Of a DNA stretch of 64,000 nt, positions 8,309 to 20,641 are shown one piece after another. The notes beneath the pieces were generated by a model. The model did no database searches. It was not told where the DNA came from and saw nothing but the letters and a program-made list of their open reading frames with translations. The position numbers and the translations under genes are program-made. The stretch lies in NCBI GenBank assembly GCA_001298555.1, contig LJCW01000253.1, positions 1 to 64,000 on the forward strand, given 5' to 3'. Each line of letters starts with the position of its first letter. Position 1 is the first letter of the stretch. The stretch is from Actinobacteria bacterium OV450. Its GTDB lineage: Bacteria > Actinomycetota > Actinomycetes > Streptomycetales > Streptomycetaceae.

Positions 8309-10613
8309 GCCAGACCGTCGCCAGCGGCGGGAGCGTCATGCGCAGGCTCGCCGGGCGGCCCTGCGCGGGCACGGGCTCGGGCCGCAGGGGCTGCGGATGG
8401 CGCAGGCCGCTGCCGCCGTACTGCTCCGAGTCCGTGTTCAGGACCTCCCGCCACCACGGCACCTCCTCCGGGACGCCGATCCGGTAGTCGTGCCGCACCA
8501 CCGGCGAGAAGTTCGACACGCACAAGAGCTGCGAGCCGTCCTTCGCGTACCGCAGGAACGCGAAGACGTTGTCCTCCGCCGCGTCCGCCTCCACCCAGGC
8601 GAAGCCCTCCGGCACGGTGTCGCGCTCCCACAGCGCGGGCGCCGCCGCGTACGTCCGGTTCAGGTCGCGCACGAGATCGCGCACGCCGCGGTGGTCGGCG
8701 GCCGCCGTGTACGAGGAGTCCAGCAGCCACCAGTCCGGCCCGTGCGCCTCCGACCACTCCGAGCCCTGGGCGAACTCCTGCCCCATGAACAGCAGCTGCT
8801 TGCCGGGGTGGGCCCACATGAAGCCCAGGTACGCACGGTGTATGGCCCGCTGCTGCCACCAGTCGCCGGGCATCTTCGACACCAGCGAGCGCTTGCCGTG
8901 CACCACCTCGTCGTGCGAGATCGGCAGCACGTAGTTCTCGCTGTACGCGTAGACCATCCCGAACGTCATGTCGTGGTGGTGGTACTTGCGGTGCACCGGG
9001 TCCTTCGACGCGTAGCGCAGCGTGTCGTGCATCCAGCCCATGTTCCACTTCAGGCCGAAGCCCAGCCCGCCCCCGTCCGTCGGCCGGGTCACGCCCTCCC
9101 AGGCCGTGGACTCCTCCGCGATCGTCACCACGCCAGGGCAGCGCCGGTACACCGTCGCGTTCATCTCCTGGAGCATCGCCACCGCGTCCCAGTTCTCCCG
9201 GCCGCCGTGCTCGTTCGGCGCCCAATCGCCCTCGCCGCGCGAGTAGTCCAGGTAGAGCATCGAGGCCACCGCGTCCACGCGCAGCCCGTCCACGTGGAAC
9301 TCCTCGCACCAGTACACGGCGTTCGCGACGAGGAAGTTGCGGACCTCCTTGCGGCCGTAGTCGAACTCCAGCGTCCCCCAGTCCGGGTGCGCGGCCCGCC
9401 GCGGGTCGTGGTGCTCGTACAGCGGCCGCCCGTCGAACTCCGCGAGCGCCCACTCGTCGCGCGGGAAGTGGGCCGGCACCCAGTCGACGATCACGCCGAT
9501 CCCGGCCCGGTGCAGGGCGTCCACCAGCATCCGGAAGTCGTCCGGGCCGCCCAGCCGCGAGGTCGGCGCGTAGTACCCGGTGACCTGGTAGCCCCACGAG
9601 CCGCCGAAGGGGTGCTCCGCGACGGGCATCAGCTCCACGTGCGTGAAGCCCAGCTCCTTGACGTACGGGGGGAGCTGCTCGGCCAGCTGCCGGTACGAGA
9701 GCCCCGGCCGCCAGGAGGCCAGGTGCAGCTCGTACACCGAGAAGGGCGCCTGGTGCGGCGGGCGGGCCCCGCGGCGCGCCATCCACTCCGCGTCCTGCCA
9801 CTCGTAGTGGGACGCGGTGACCACCGAGGCGGTGGCCGGCGGGACCTCCGCGGCGCGGGCCATCGGGTCGGCGCGCAGGGTGTGGCCGCCGTCGGGGCGG
9901 GTGATGTCGTACTTGTACAGCGCGCCCTCGCCCACCCCCGGCAGGAACAGCTCCCAGACCCCGGACGCGCCCAGCGAGCGCATCGGGTGGGCCGTCGGGT
10001 CCCAGTACGAGAAGTCCCCGGTGACCCGCACCCCCTGGGCGTTCGGCGCCCACACCGTGAACCGGGTGCCGGCCACGCCCTGGTGTTCCATCGGCCGGGC
10101 GCCGAGGGCCTTCCACAGCTCCTCGTGCCGGCCCTCGCCGATCAGGTGCAGGTCCAGCTCGCCGAGCGCGGGCAGGAACCGGTACGGGTCGTGCACCTCG
10201 ATCTCGTCGCCGTCGTACGCGACCAGCAGCCGGTAGTCCGGCACGCCGGTCAGCGGCAGCAGCCCCGAGAACAGCCCGTCGCCGTCGGGCAGCAGCTCGG
10301 CCCGCAGCCCCTTGGCGACGACGGTGACCGACTTGGCGTACGGGCGCAGCACGCGGAAGACCACTCCGTCCCGCCGGATCCGGGCGCCCAGCACCCCGTG
10401 CGGGTCGTGGTGGCGGCCCTCCAGCAGCCGGGCCCGCTCCCCGGCGCCGAGCGCGGGCGCCGGCCGTACCCCGTGGGCGGGAGCCCGCCCGGCGCGCGGC
10501 GGCGGGGCCTTGCGCGCCGCCGCCGGGGCTGGCGTTCCGCGGCCCCCGGCCCGTGCCGGTGCCGGAGCCGTGGACGGCGGGGTGGTCGACGGTGACTGAC
10601 GGGCGGCGCTCAC
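8298..10613 (-). CDS. glgB: 1,4-alpha-glucan branching enzyme
   Basis: 771 residues, GH13. It transfers alpha-1,4 chains to make alpha-1,6 branches in glycogen. Order: a disordered Ala/Pro/Arg-rich N-terminus (about 1-75), two beta-sandwich modules (to about 270; the second is CBM48), the TIM barrel and a C-terminal all-beta domain. Catalytic motifs are intact: [11 protein letters not shown] (nucleophile Asp), [10 protein letters not shown] (acid/base Glu), [10 protein letters not shown]. The GTG start (10611-10613) overlaps the stop of the maltokinase gene by four bases, so translation is coupled. It is the last gene of the glgE-treS-mak-glgB operon, and its end overlaps convergent trxA. Confidence 0.95.
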   Translation of the reverse strand: MSAARQSPSTTPPSTAPAPARAGGRGTPAPAAARKAPPPRAGRAPAHGVRPAPALGAGERARLLEGRHHDPHGVLGARIRRDGVVFRVLRPYAKSVTVVAKGLRAELLPDGDGLFSGLLPLTGVPDYRLLVAYDGDEIEVHDPYRFLPALGELDLHLIGEGRHEELWKALGARPMEHQGVAGTRFTVWAPNAQGVRVTGDFSYWDPTAHPMRSLGASGVWELFLPGVGEGALYKYDITRPDGGHTLRADPMARAAEVPPATASVVTASHYEWQDAEWMARRGARPPHQAPFSVYELHLASWRPGLSYRQLAEQLPPYVKELGFTHVELMPVAEHPFGGSWGYQVTGYYAPTSRLGGPDDFRMLVDALHRAGIGVIVDWVPAHFPRDEWALAEFDGRPLYEHHDPRRAAHPDWGTLEFDYGRKEVRNFLVANAVYWCEEFHVDGLRVDAVASMLYLDYSRGEGDWAPNEHGGRENWDAVAMLQEMNATVYRRCPGVVTIAEESTAWEGVTRPTDGGGLGFGLKWNMGWMHDTLRYASKDPVHRKYHHHDMTFGMVYAYSENYVLPISHDEVVHGKRSLVSKMPGDWWQQRAIHRAYLGFMWAHPGKQLLFMGQEFAQGSEWSEAHGPDWWLLDSSYTAAADHRGVRDLVRDLNRTYAAAPALWERDTVPEGFAWVEADAAEDNVFAFLRYAKDGSQLLCVSNFSPVVRHDYRIGVPEEVPWWREVLNTDSEQYGGSGLRHPQPLRPEPVPAQGRPASLRMTLPPLATVWLRP

Positions 10614-12169
10614 GTGTGCGGCCTCCTAGGCGGCTGCGGGCGGGGGTGCGGGGAGAGGGAGGAGAGGCCTTCGCCGGGACCGGAGCCCGGCCCGGGCCCG
10701 GCGGAGGGACCGGAGCCGGCACCCGGCCCCGGACCGGGTCCCGCGGCGGGAGCGGGACCGGGCCGGTGGGACTGGCCCGGGCGGGCGGCGGACCCGGAAG
10801 CCGGCTGGGTCCGGCCGAATCCCCGGTCCGATCCGGCGGCGAGCCGCCGGATCGCGGCCATGGGGACGTGCAGCCAGTCGGGGCGGTGCCGGGACTCGTA
10901 ACGGGCCTCGTACACCGCCTTGTCGGTCTCGTACGCGCGCAGCAGGACGGGATCCTCGCGCGGGTCGCGGCCGGTGGTGCGGGCGTAGCCCTCGCAGAAG
11001 GCGGCCCGGCAGGCGTCCGCCCAGGCGGGGGCGAACGGCCGGTGCGAGCGGGCCGCGTAGTCGAACGAGCGCAGTATTCCGGCGATGTCGCGGACCGCGG
11101 GTTCGGGGCGGCGCCGGTCGGCCAGCGGCCGGGCCGGCTCGCCCTCGAAGTCGATCAGCGCCCAGCTGCCGTCCGCGGTCCGCAGGGTCTGGCCCAGGTG
11201 CAGGTCGCCGTGGATCCGCTGGGCGGGCACCCCGGCCCCGCGGGAGGCGGCCAGCGCGTCGAACGCCCCCCGCAGCCCGGCCTCGTAGGGCCGCAGCGCG
11301 GGCACCTCGCGGGCGGTGGCCGCCAGCCGGGCCGTCATCCCCGAGGCGAGCCGGGCGGTCTGCTCCGGGCCCAGGGCGACGGTCGGCAGGGCGTCGGCGA
11401 GCGCGCTGTGCACCTCGGCGGTGGCCCGGCCCAGCGCGTGCGCCTCGGCGGTGAAGTCGGCCCCGGCGCCCAGCCGGCGCAGCGCGAGCTGCCAGCCGTC
11501 GTCGGAGCCCCGCAGGTAGGGCTGGAGCACGCCCAGGGTCAACGGTTCTCCACCGGGCAGCGCGGCCTCGTACCAGGCGACGGGTGCCGGGACGCGGGCG
11601 CATCCGGCGGCGGCCAGCGCCCTGGGCAGCTCCAGGTCCGGATTGACCCCCGGGCCGACCCGGCGGAACACCTTCAGGATGTACGAATCCCCGTAGATCA
11701 GCGAGGAGTTGGTCTGTTCCCCGGAGAGCGGCCGGGGGGTGAGCGCGGCCGGGATCAGCGCCATCGGGTCGCGGTCGAACCGCAGCGGGCCGAGGGTGCC
11801 GGGGGCGCGCAACCGTTCCAGCAGCAGGGCCGCCAGCCGAGGGTCGCCCAGCCCCTCGTAGACGCACTGGCCGGCGTACGGGCCCTGCTCGGCGCGGCCG
11901 ATCAGGGCGGGCGCCAGGGCCGGCGGCAGTGCGGGGCGGACGCCGAGCAGCAGCTGGTAGCAGTCGCCGTCGACGTCCAGGAGCAGGTGGACCAGCCTGG
12001 GGGAGGACCCCGGCGGCAGCAGCTCGGCCGCCGAGATCATCCGGAGCCGGCCGATGCGCCGGCCCTTGCCGGCGAACCAGCGCTGTACCGGCAGCCAGTC
12101 CCGCAGCATGGGCTCCAGAGGGCCGAGTCCCGTCGTGCTGGTCGTCCCGGCGGATGCAGCCTCCGACAT
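10610..12169 (-). CDS. mak: Maltokinase (maltose-1-phosphate forming)
   Basis: 519 residues from ATG 12167-12169, which has AAAGG upstream. It phosphorylates maltose with ATP to maltose 1-phosphate, the donor for GlgE. The start region [16 protein letters not shown] is the conserved cap-domain signature. The kinase core has [12 protein letters not shown] (catalytic loop) and [17 protein letters not shown] (metal-binding Asp), as in aminoglycoside-phosphotransferase-fold kinases. It is a stand-alone Pep2-type protein, not fused to TreS. The last about 70 residues are a Gly/Pro/Ala low-complexity tail beyond the usual end of the fold. 152 bases separate it from treS. Confidence 0.9.
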   Translation of the reverse strand: MSEAASAGTTSTTGLGPLEPMLRDWLPVQRWFAGKGRRIGRLRMISAAELLPPGSSPRLVHLLLDVDGDCYQLLLGVRPALPPALAPALIGRAEQGPYAGQCVYEGLGDPRLAALLLERLRAPGTLGPLRFDRDPMALIPAALTPRPLSGEQTNSSLIYGDSYILKVFRRVGPGVNPDLELPRALAAAGCARVPAPVAWYEAALPGGEPLTLGVLQPYLRGSDDGWQLALRRLGAGADFTAEAHALGRATAEVHSALADALPTVALGPEQTARLASGMTARLAATAREVPALRPYEAGLRGAFDALAASRGAGVPAQRIHGDLHLGQTLRTADGSWALIDFEGEPARPLADRRRPEPAVRDIAGILRSFDYAARSHRPFAPAWADACRAAFCEGYARTTGRDPREDPVLLRAYETDKAVYEARYESRHRPDWLHVPMAAIRRLAAGSDRGFGRTQPASGSAARPGQSHRPGPAPAAGPGPGPGAGSGPSAGPGPGSGPGEGLSSLSPHPRPQPPRRPHT

Positions 12170-12321
12170 GGCGTCGCGTCCTTTCCCCGGGCCGTCACAG
12201 AATGCGGAGAGTGTCCCGGATCGCGTCAGTGCTTCTCCGGTGGTGTACGAGTGTCGGGTCAGGATGATCCGTACAGGGGCGGGCGATTGACCCATTCGCG
12301 CGCCCACCCCGTACCCGGCGG

Positions 12322-14012
<1,691 letters not shown>

Positions 14013-14016
<4 letters not shown>

Positions 14017-16007
14017 GTGGTGGGTGACCCTCCGGTGGGCGGGGACGGTCGCAGAGCCGCCAGAACGTGCGCGGGCGCTCGGCCCGGTTCCAGACGCACG
14101 TAGTTGGCCCTGCCCCAGTGGTAGGTCTCGCCGGTGAGCTCGTCGCGCACCGCGAGGGACCCGTGCCAGTCGAGGCCGAGTGCCGGCATGTCCAACGAGA
14201 CCGTCGCCTCCTGGGTGTGGTGCGGATCGAGGTTGACGACCACCAGTACGGAATTGGCGCCCGCGTGCTTCGAATAGGCGATCACCTGGTCGTTGTCGGT
14301 CGTGTGGAAATGGATGTCGCGCAGCTGCTGAAGGGCGGGGTTGCGCCGGCGCAGCCGGTTCAGGGCGGTGATCAGCGGGGCGATGGTGCGGCCCTCGCGG
14401 TCCGCGGCCGCCCAGTTGCGCGGCCGGAACTCGTACTTCTCGGAGTTCAGGTACTCCTCGCTGCCCTCGCGGACCGGGGTGTTCTCGCACAGCTCGTACC
14501 CGGCGTAGACGCCCCAGGTGGGGGAGAGGGTGGCGGCCAGGACGGCGCGCACCTCGAAGGCCGGACGGCCGCCCCGCTGGAGGTACTCGTGGAGGATGTC
14601 GGGCGTATTGACGAAGAAATTCGGCCGCATGACGGAGGCCGAGCGGGTGCCCGCGAGCTCGGTCATGTACTCGGTCAGCTCGGCCTTGGTGTTGCGCCAG
14701 GTGAAGTACGTGTACGACTGCTGGAAGCCGACGGCGGCGAGCGTGCGCATCATGGCGGGCCGGGTGAAGGCCTCCGCCAGGAAGATCACGTCGGGATCGG
14801 ACTTGTTGATGTCCGCGATCACCTTCTGCCAGAAGACGACCGGCTTGGTGTGCGGATTGTCCACCCGGAAGATGCGGACCCCGTGCTCCATCCAGTACCG
14901 CAGGATGCGGACCGTCTCCTCGACGATCCCGGCCATGTCGGTGTCGAAGTGGATCGGGTAGATGTCCTGGTACTTCTTCGGCGGGTTCTCGGCGTACGCG
15001 ATCGTCCCGTCGGCCCGGTGGCGGAACCACTCGGGGTGCTTCTCCACCCACGGGTGGTCCGGGGAGCACTGGAGCGCGAAGTCCAGCGCGATCTCCATGC
15101 GCAGCTCGCGGGCGCGGGCGACGAAGGCGTCGAAGTCCTCGATCGTGCCGAGGTCGGGGTGGACGGCGTCGTGGCCGCCCTCCGTGGAGCCGATGGCCCA
15201 CGGCACACCCGGGTCCCAACTTCCAGCCGAAAGGGTGTTGTTCGGTCCCTTGCGGTACGTACTCCCAATGGGGTGGATCGGTGGCAGGTACACCACGTCG
15301 AAGCCCATCGAGGCGATGGCCGGCAGCCGCTCGGCGGCGGTGCGGAAGGTGCCGCTCACGGGCTGTTCGCCGGGTTCGACGACGGCGCCCTCGGAGCGCG
15401 GGAACATCTCGTACCAGGAGCCGAAGAGGGCCCGCTTGCGCTCCACGACCAGCGGCAGGGCCTTGGACGCCGTGACCAGTTCCCGGTACGGGCGCCGCGC
15501 GAGCGCGGCCTGGACCGGGGTCGCGAGGGCGGCGGCGTGGCGCAGCGACACCGGGCGGTCCTCGTCGCGCATCGCCTCGGCGGCCGCCAGCACGTGTTCG
15601 CGCCCGTCCTTCTTGGGGATCCGGGAGCCGGCCCGCTCGTAGAGCTCGGCGCCTTCGAGCAGGGTGAGCCCGGGGTCGATGCCCGCGGGGATCTTGATGG
15701 CGGCGTGCGTCTGCCAGGTGCCGACCGGGTCGCTCCAGGCCTCGACGGTGTACGTCCACCTCCCCTCGACGTCGGCGGAGACCCGCGCCCCCCACCGGTC
15801 GGTGCCGGGCGCCAGCTCGCGCATCGGCACGGGGGGCCGCAGCCGCCCGCTGGGGTCGCGGAGGACGACGTGGGCGGCGACGGCGTCGTGGCCCTCGCGG
15901 AACACGGTGGCGGAGATCTCGAAGACCTCGTCCACGACCGCCTTGGCGGGTCTGGCTCCGCAGTCGACGGCGGGGCGGACGTCCAGCACGGGAATGCGAC
16001 CGATCAT
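14013..16007 (-). CDS. glgE: Alpha-1,4-glucan:maltose-1-phosphate maltosyltransferase
   Basis: 664 residues, GH13_3. It transfers maltosyl units from maltose 1-phosphate to alpha-1,4-glucan, building glycogen without ADP-glucose. It starts with [20 protein letters not shown], typical for GlgE, with AGGTGA seven bases upstream of the ATG. An N-terminal beta domain precedes the barrel. [15 protein letters not shown] carries the nucleophile Asp and the donor-site residues, [12 protein letters not shown] the acid/base Glu, and the [15 protein letters not shown] segment is intact. It is the first gene of the four-gene GlgE operon. Confidence 0.96.
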
Positions 16008-16692
16008 GATGGGATCACCTGGAGGCAGTTCGCGGGGCTCGGTGACAACAGCCCAGCCGGAACACCGGCTGGGCGTGCACGCTCTGTTCGCTCTGTTTCT
16101 AGCCGCTCAGAAGACGGCTGGGCTGCGGGCATGGCCGCTCCTGTCCGCGTTCACTCGGGTGGCGGGAGAGGTGGTGGGGCGGGGTGCCGTGCGTGTACGC
16201 GGGGAGCCCTGCCCACTCTCGCCCCGCTCAATCCGTGCGCTCGGTTAACTACTCGTACGTAGTGGCGGGGCCCGGACCAAGGTCTTGGCCGACATCCGCC
16301 GAGGCTCAGTCAAGTCGGTTGGGACTAACGGATGTACGTCGTGACACCCCTTGTCCCACAGGCCTCGGAGGCCTCACGGGTGACCATGGTTTTGGGGTGA
16401 TGAGCGCGGATTGCCCGAAGTGGCAATGGCTCTTCGGACGGTCCTCCCGGGGACTTCCGGTACCGGTTCACATGCGCCCGGCATGGTCCGGCGGCCCTGC
16501 CGCGACGCGGGAATGTCCTGAATCCACATCGCCGTCCGCACGGAACCGTTCGAAGGAACCTTCCTGCCACCTGCCTTCCGGGCGGCACCGTGGCAGGCGG
16601 AGCGGGGTGAGGCTAGCCTTCCCGGGGTGATGCGCGGGCGCACAGCGTGGTGCGGCCGCTTCGATCCGCAATTGCCTGCGAAGGTGGAACGC
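16008..16692. promoter_or_regulatory. Divergent control region between glgE and glgP
   Basis: 685 bases without a convincing gene. A perfect hairpin at 16051-16074 (ten-base arms GCCCAGCCGG / CCGGCTGGGC around AACA) falls in the glgE leader about 45 bases before its ATG. Part of it, CGGCTGGGC, recurs at 16115-16123. An eight-base direct repeat GCTCTGTT starts at 16081 and 16090. A dyad CCAAG-GT-CTTGG lies at 16277-16288 near the middle. This is where opposing control of glycogen synthesis and breakdown would act; no known operator was recognised. Confidence 0.5.
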
Positions 16693-19347
16693 GTGAAGGC
16701 TATCCGTCGATTCACCGTGCGCCCCGTACTCCCCGAACCACTGCTGCCGCTCGCCGACCTCGCGCGCAATCTGCGCTGGTCGTGGCATACCGAGACCCGC
16801 GAACTCTTCCAATCCGTCGATCCCGAGGGCTGGCAGGCCGCCGGCGGCGACCCCGTCCGGCTCCTCGGCTCCGTCTCCGCCCAACGACTCGAGGAACTGG
16901 CCGCCGACCGCCGCTTCCTGCGCCGGCTCGCCGTCATCGCCGCCGACCTCGACGACTACGTCCACGGCGGGAGGTGGTACCAGAGCCATGAGGACGGCAC
17001 CGCGCTTCCCGCCGGGATCGCCTACTTCTCGCCCGAGTTCGGGATCACCGCCGCCCTACCGCAGTACTCCGGCGGGCTCGGGATCCTCGCCGGGGACCAC
17101 CTCAAGGCCGCCAGCGACCTCGGCGTCCCCCTCATCGGCGTGGGGCTGCTGTACCGGCACGGGTACTTCCGCCAGTCCCTCTCCCGCGACGGCTGGCAGC
17201 AGGAGCACTACCCCGTCCTCGACCCCAACGAGCTCCCCGTGTCCCTGCTGCGGGACACGGACGGGGCGCCGGCCCGGGTGACCCTGAGCCTGCCCGGCGG
17301 CCGCGCCCTGCACGCCCACATCTGGCAGGCCCGCGTCGGCCGGGTGCCGCTGCTGCTCCTGGACTCCGACGTCGAGGACAACGACGCCGGCGCCCGCGAG
17401 GTGACCGACCGGCTCTACGGCGGCGGCAGCGACCACCGCCTCCTCCAGGAGATGCTGCTCGGCATCGGAGGCGTGCGCGCGGTGCGCGCGTACTGCCGGA
17501 TCACCGGGCACCCCGACCCCGAGGTGTTCCACACGAACGAGGGACACGCCGGCTTCCTCGGACTCGAACGCATAAGGGAACTGGAAGGGGAACAGGGGCT
17601 CGGCTTCGAGGCCGCCGTCGAGGCGGTGCGCGCCGGAACCGTGTTCACCACGCACACCCCGGTACCCGCCGGCATCGACCGTTTCGAGCAGGCCCTCGTC
17701 GCCCGGCACTTCGGGCCCGGCGCGGAACTGGCCGCCCTGCCCGTCGACCGGATCCTGGAACTGGGGGCCGAGTCCTACCCCGGCGGCGACCCCGGGGTGT
17801 TCAACATGGCCGTGATGGGGCTGCGCCTGGCCCAGCGGGCCAACGGGGTCTCGACCCTGCACGGGGCGGTCAGCCGAGGCATGTTCGCCGGCCTGTGGCC
17901 GGGCTTCGATCCGGCCGACGTGCCCATCACCTCCGTGACCAACGGGGTCCACGCCCCGACCTGGGTGGCACCCGAGGTCGTCCGTCTCGGTGCCCGCCAG
18001 ATCGGCGCCGGACGGACCGAGGACGCACTGTCGGTGGGCGGCTCCCAGCGCTGGGACGCGGTCGCCGACATCGCCGACCAGGACATCTGGGACCTGCGGC
18101 GCGGGCTGCGCGAACAGCTCGTGCAGGAGGTCCGCGACCGGCTGCGGGCCTCGTGGCTCCAGCGCGGGGCCGCCGAGGCCGAACTCGGCTGGGTGGACTC
18201 CGTACTCGACCCGGACGTCCTGACCATCGGGTTCGCCCGGCGCGTGCCCTCGTACAAGCGGCTCACGCTGATGCTGCGCGACCCCGAACGGCTGCGCGCG
18301 CTGCTGCTCGACCCGGACCGGCCCGTGCAGATCGTCGTCGCGGGCAAGGCGCACCCGGCCGACGACGGGGGCAAACGGCTCGTCCAGGAGCTGGTGCGGT
18401 TCTCCGACGACCCGCGGGTGCGCCACCGGATCGTCTTCCTGCCCGACTACGGCATGGCCATGGCACAGAAGCTCTACCCGGGCTGCGACGTCTGGCTGAA
18501 CAATCCGCTGCGGCCGCTGGAGGCGTGCGGGACCAGCGGGATGAAGGCGGCGCTCAACGGCTGCCTCAACCTGTCCGTACTGGACGGCTGGTGGGACGAG
18601 TGGTTCGAGCCGGACTTCGGCTGGGCCATCCCCACGGCCGACGGCCTCGGCTCGGACGAGGACCGGCGCGACGACCTGGAGGCCCATGCCCTCTACGAGT
18701 TGATCGAGGACCGGGTCGCGCCGCGGTTCTACGACCGGACGGGCCGCAGCGGACTGCCGGTGCGGTGGATCGAGATGGTCCGGCGCACCCTCGTCTCCCT
18801 CGGCCCCAAGGTGCTCGCGGGCCGCATGGTGCGGGAGTACGTGGAGCGGCTGTACGCACCGGCCGCGCGCGCCCACCGGGCCCTGAACCCGGATGCGGCA
18901 CGCGACCTGGCCTCGTGGAAGGGCCGGGTCCGGGCGGCCTGGCCGCGGGTCGCCGTCGAGCACGTGGAGGCGCTGGCCGCAGCTCCCGTGGGCGGCACCG
19001 CCGAACTGGGGGCCACCCTCACGCTGCGGGTACGGGTCGCACTGGACGCACTCACCCCCGAGGACGTGGAGGTCCAGGCCGTCGCCGGCCGGGTGGACCC
19101 GCAGGACGTGATCCGCGACGGGCGGACCTTCCCGCTCAAGCCGGCCGCCGGACCCGACCTGGAAGGGCGCTGGATGTACGAGGGCCCGCTCGCCCTCGAC
19201 CGCACCGGGCCCTACGGGTACACGGTGCGGATCCTGCCCGCCCACCCGCTGCTGGCCACGCCGGCCGAACTGGGGCTGGTGGCGGCGCCGGTGGACACCG
19301 ACACGGCCGGTGACGCGGGCGCGGGAGACGGAGTACTCCTGCGCTAG
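16693..19347 (+). CDS. glgP: Alpha-glucan (glycogen) phosphorylase
   Basis: 884 residues from GTG 16693, chosen because it yields the family N-terminus MKAIRRFTVRPVLPE and has AAGGTGGA just upstream; a further upstream ATG (16627) lacks family similarity. GT35, releasing glucose 1-phosphate from glycogen. The N-terminal DUF3417-type domain (about 15-130) is typical of this branch. Later come EVFHTNEGHAGFL, IGFARRVPSYKR and the pyridoxal-phosphate region EACGTSGMKAALNG. About 150 C-terminal residues form an extra beta-rich region. It is divergent from glgE, so synthesis and breakdown face each other across one control region. Confidence 0.93.
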   Translation: MKAIRRFTVRPVLPEPLLPLADLARNLRWSWHTETRELFQSVDPEGWQAAGGDPVRLLGSVSAQRLEELAADRRFLRRLAVIAADLDDYVHGGRWYQSHEDGTALPAGIAYFSPEFGITAALPQYSGGLGILAGDHLKAASDLGVPLIGVGLLYRHGYFRQSLSRDGWQQEHYPVLDPNELPVSLLRDTDGAPARVTLSLPGGRALHAHIWQARVGRVPLLLLDSDVEDNDAGAREVTDRLYGGGSDHRLLQEMLLGIGGVRAVRAYCRITGHPDPEVFHTNEGHAGFLGLERIRELEGEQGLGFEAAVEAVRAGTVFTTHTPVPAGIDRFEQALVARHFGPGAELAALPVDRILELGAESYPGGDPGVFNMAVMGLRLAQRANGVSTLHGAVSRGMFAGLWPGFDPADVPITSVTNGVHAPTWVAPEVVRLGARQIGAGRTEDALSVGGSQRWDAVADIADQDIWDLRRGLREQLVQEVRDRLRASWLQRGAAEAELGWVDSVLDPDVLTIGFARRVPSYKRLTLMLRDPERLRALLLDPDRPVQIVVAGKAHPADDGGKRLVQELVRFSDDPRVRHRIVFLPDYGMAMAQKLYPGCDVWLNNPLRPLEACGTSGMKAALNGCLNLSVLDGWWDEWFEPDFGWAIPTADGLGSDEDRRDDLEAHALYELIEDRVAPRFYDRTGRSGLPVRWIEMVRRTLVSLGPKVLAGRMVREYVERLYAPAARAHRALNPDAARDLASWKGRVRAAWPRVAVEHVEALAAAPVGGTAELGATLTLRVRVALDALTPEDVEVQAVAGRVDPQDVIRDGRTFPLKPAAGPDLEGRWMYEGPLALDRTGPYGYTVRILPAHPLLATPAELGLVAAPVDTDTAGDAGAGDGVLLR

Positions 19348-19371
19348 CGGCGGGACCCCCGGACCCGGGGA

Positions 19372-19442
19372 CCCCGGATCCCCGGAGACCCCGGAGACCC
19401 CGCAGACCCCGGAGACCCCGGGGATCCGGGGGATCGGGGGGT
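19372..19442. repeat. Imperfect 9-base tandem repeat in a convergent intergenic spacer
   Basis: Between the stops of glgP and the AsnC gene the DNA repeats CCCCGGAGA about five times with small changes, then runs into GGGGATCCGGGG. The strand can fold with the CCCCGGATCCCCGG at 19371-19384, so it may also act as the shared terminator. The unit is a multiple of three but lies outside both genes. Confidence 0.65.
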
Positions 19443-20516
19443 TCAGGGGGCGGGCGGCAGGTCGACCAGCCGCCCGCCCTCCACCAGCATCCCGGCCCGC
19501 TTGATGTTGCGCAGGGTCGGGATCACCTCCACGTGCTGGATGCCGGGCACCGCGCCGATCCGCTCGGTCATGTACGTGTACAGCGCGTCGGTGTCCCGGC
19601 ACACCACCGCGGCCATCAGGTTGGCCGTGCCGGTCACCGCCGCCGCGAACGGCACCTCCGGATGCCCGGCGAGCGCCGCGCCCACCTCCGCCAGCCGGGC
19701 CGGCGCAGCGGTCAGCATCAGCGTCGCCTCCGCCTCGAAGCCCAGGGTCGACGGGACGAGCTCCACGTCGAAGTACAGCGCCGGCAGCTCCCGCAGCCGG
19801 TCCACCCGCCGGCGCGCGGTGGATTCCGACAGACCGGAGGCGCGGGCCAGCTCCGGATATCCGGCCCGGCCGTCCTGGCCGAGCACCGCCAGCAGCGCCA
19901 GCTCGGCCTCGTCCAGGGTGTACCGCTCCTGCCCGTGCACCACCGGGGGGCGCTGCGGCCACGGCGCCAGCGCCGCGACCTGATCGGGCCGCAGGACGTC
20001 CAGCCCGCACCACTGCGACGGCCCGCCGATGTAGACCCGCAGGATCGTGTGGGCGCTGACCCCCGTCACGCGGCGGGTGCGCGGGAGCTTGTCCAGCAGC
20101 AGGCCGTCGCGGTCCTGCCGGGTCCGGGCCTTGGTCAGGCAGTTGATCTCGGTGCCGCCCGAGCCGAGTTTCACCCAGGAGATGTCCGGCCGCCGGGCCA
20201 GCGCCCCGGCCACCGCGAGCGCGGCGTCCGGCGCGCACTGCACCCGCAGCCAGGACTCGAACAGCCCGACGCGGTTGCCCAGCGGCAGCCCGACGACCCG
20301 GAGCAGGCCCGAGGTCCGCAGCCGGCGGTAGCGCCGCACCACCGTCTGGTCGGAGACCTCCAGCACCTCGGCGATGCGGCTGAAGGGGGCCCGGCCGTCG
20401 GCCATCAGGGCCTGCATCAGACCCCGGTCGAGCTCGTCGAGCTGGACGGAGCCGGGCGTGGGGGCGAAGGCGGACGCGGGGTTCGCTCTGGTGGGCGTGG
20501 TCATGGTTTCCATCAT
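19443..20516 (-). CDS. Double-module Lrp/AsnC-family regulator
   Basis: 357 residues, about twice a normal Lrp. Two complete HTH + RAM units follow each other: HTH 1 at about 25-70 (LDELDRGLMQALMADGRAPF, SDQTVVRRYRRL) with a ligand-binding module to about 180, and HTH 2 at about 190-235 (LDEAELALLAVLGQDGRAG, SESTARRRVDRL) with a second RAM to about 345. Such tandem Lrp proteins are known in actinomycetes. The start could be at 20516, 20513 or 20504. It is divergent from the MFS exporter by 125 bases, so that exporter is the likely target. Confidence 0.85.
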   Translation of the reverse strand: MMETMTTPTRANPASAFAPTPGSVQLDELDRGLMQALMADGRAPFSRIAEVLEVSDQTVVRRYRRLRTSGLLRVVGLPLGNRVGLFESWLRVQCAPDAALAVAGALARRPDISWVKLGSGGTEINCLTKARTRQDRDGLLLDKLPRTRRVTGVSAHTILRVYIGGPSQWCGLDVLRPDQVAALAPWPQRPPVVHGQERYTLDEAELALLAVLGQDGRAGYPELARASGLSESTARRRVDRLRELPALYFDVELVPSTLGFEAEATLMLTAAPARLAEVGAALAGHPEVPFAAAVTGTANLMAAVVCRDTDALYTYMTERIGAVPGIQHVEVIPTLRNIKRAGMLVEGGRLVDLPPAP

Positions 20517-20641
20517 GACAGGGGGTGTCGGCGGAGGAATCCGGCAGCCAGAAGCGTGTGGGTGGGTGATCGGCCGCGTGGCTGGGAGTTTGGAACCACC
20601 GCCGACACCTGCCGGGCCTGTGGGCCCCGAGGAGATCTCCC

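Noticed and set aside
19372..19442. Short protein-coding gene after glgP
   Set aside because: The 9-base repeats give Pro/Gly/Asp repeats in several frames but there is no start with a ribosome binding site, and the stretch sits between two convergent stops.
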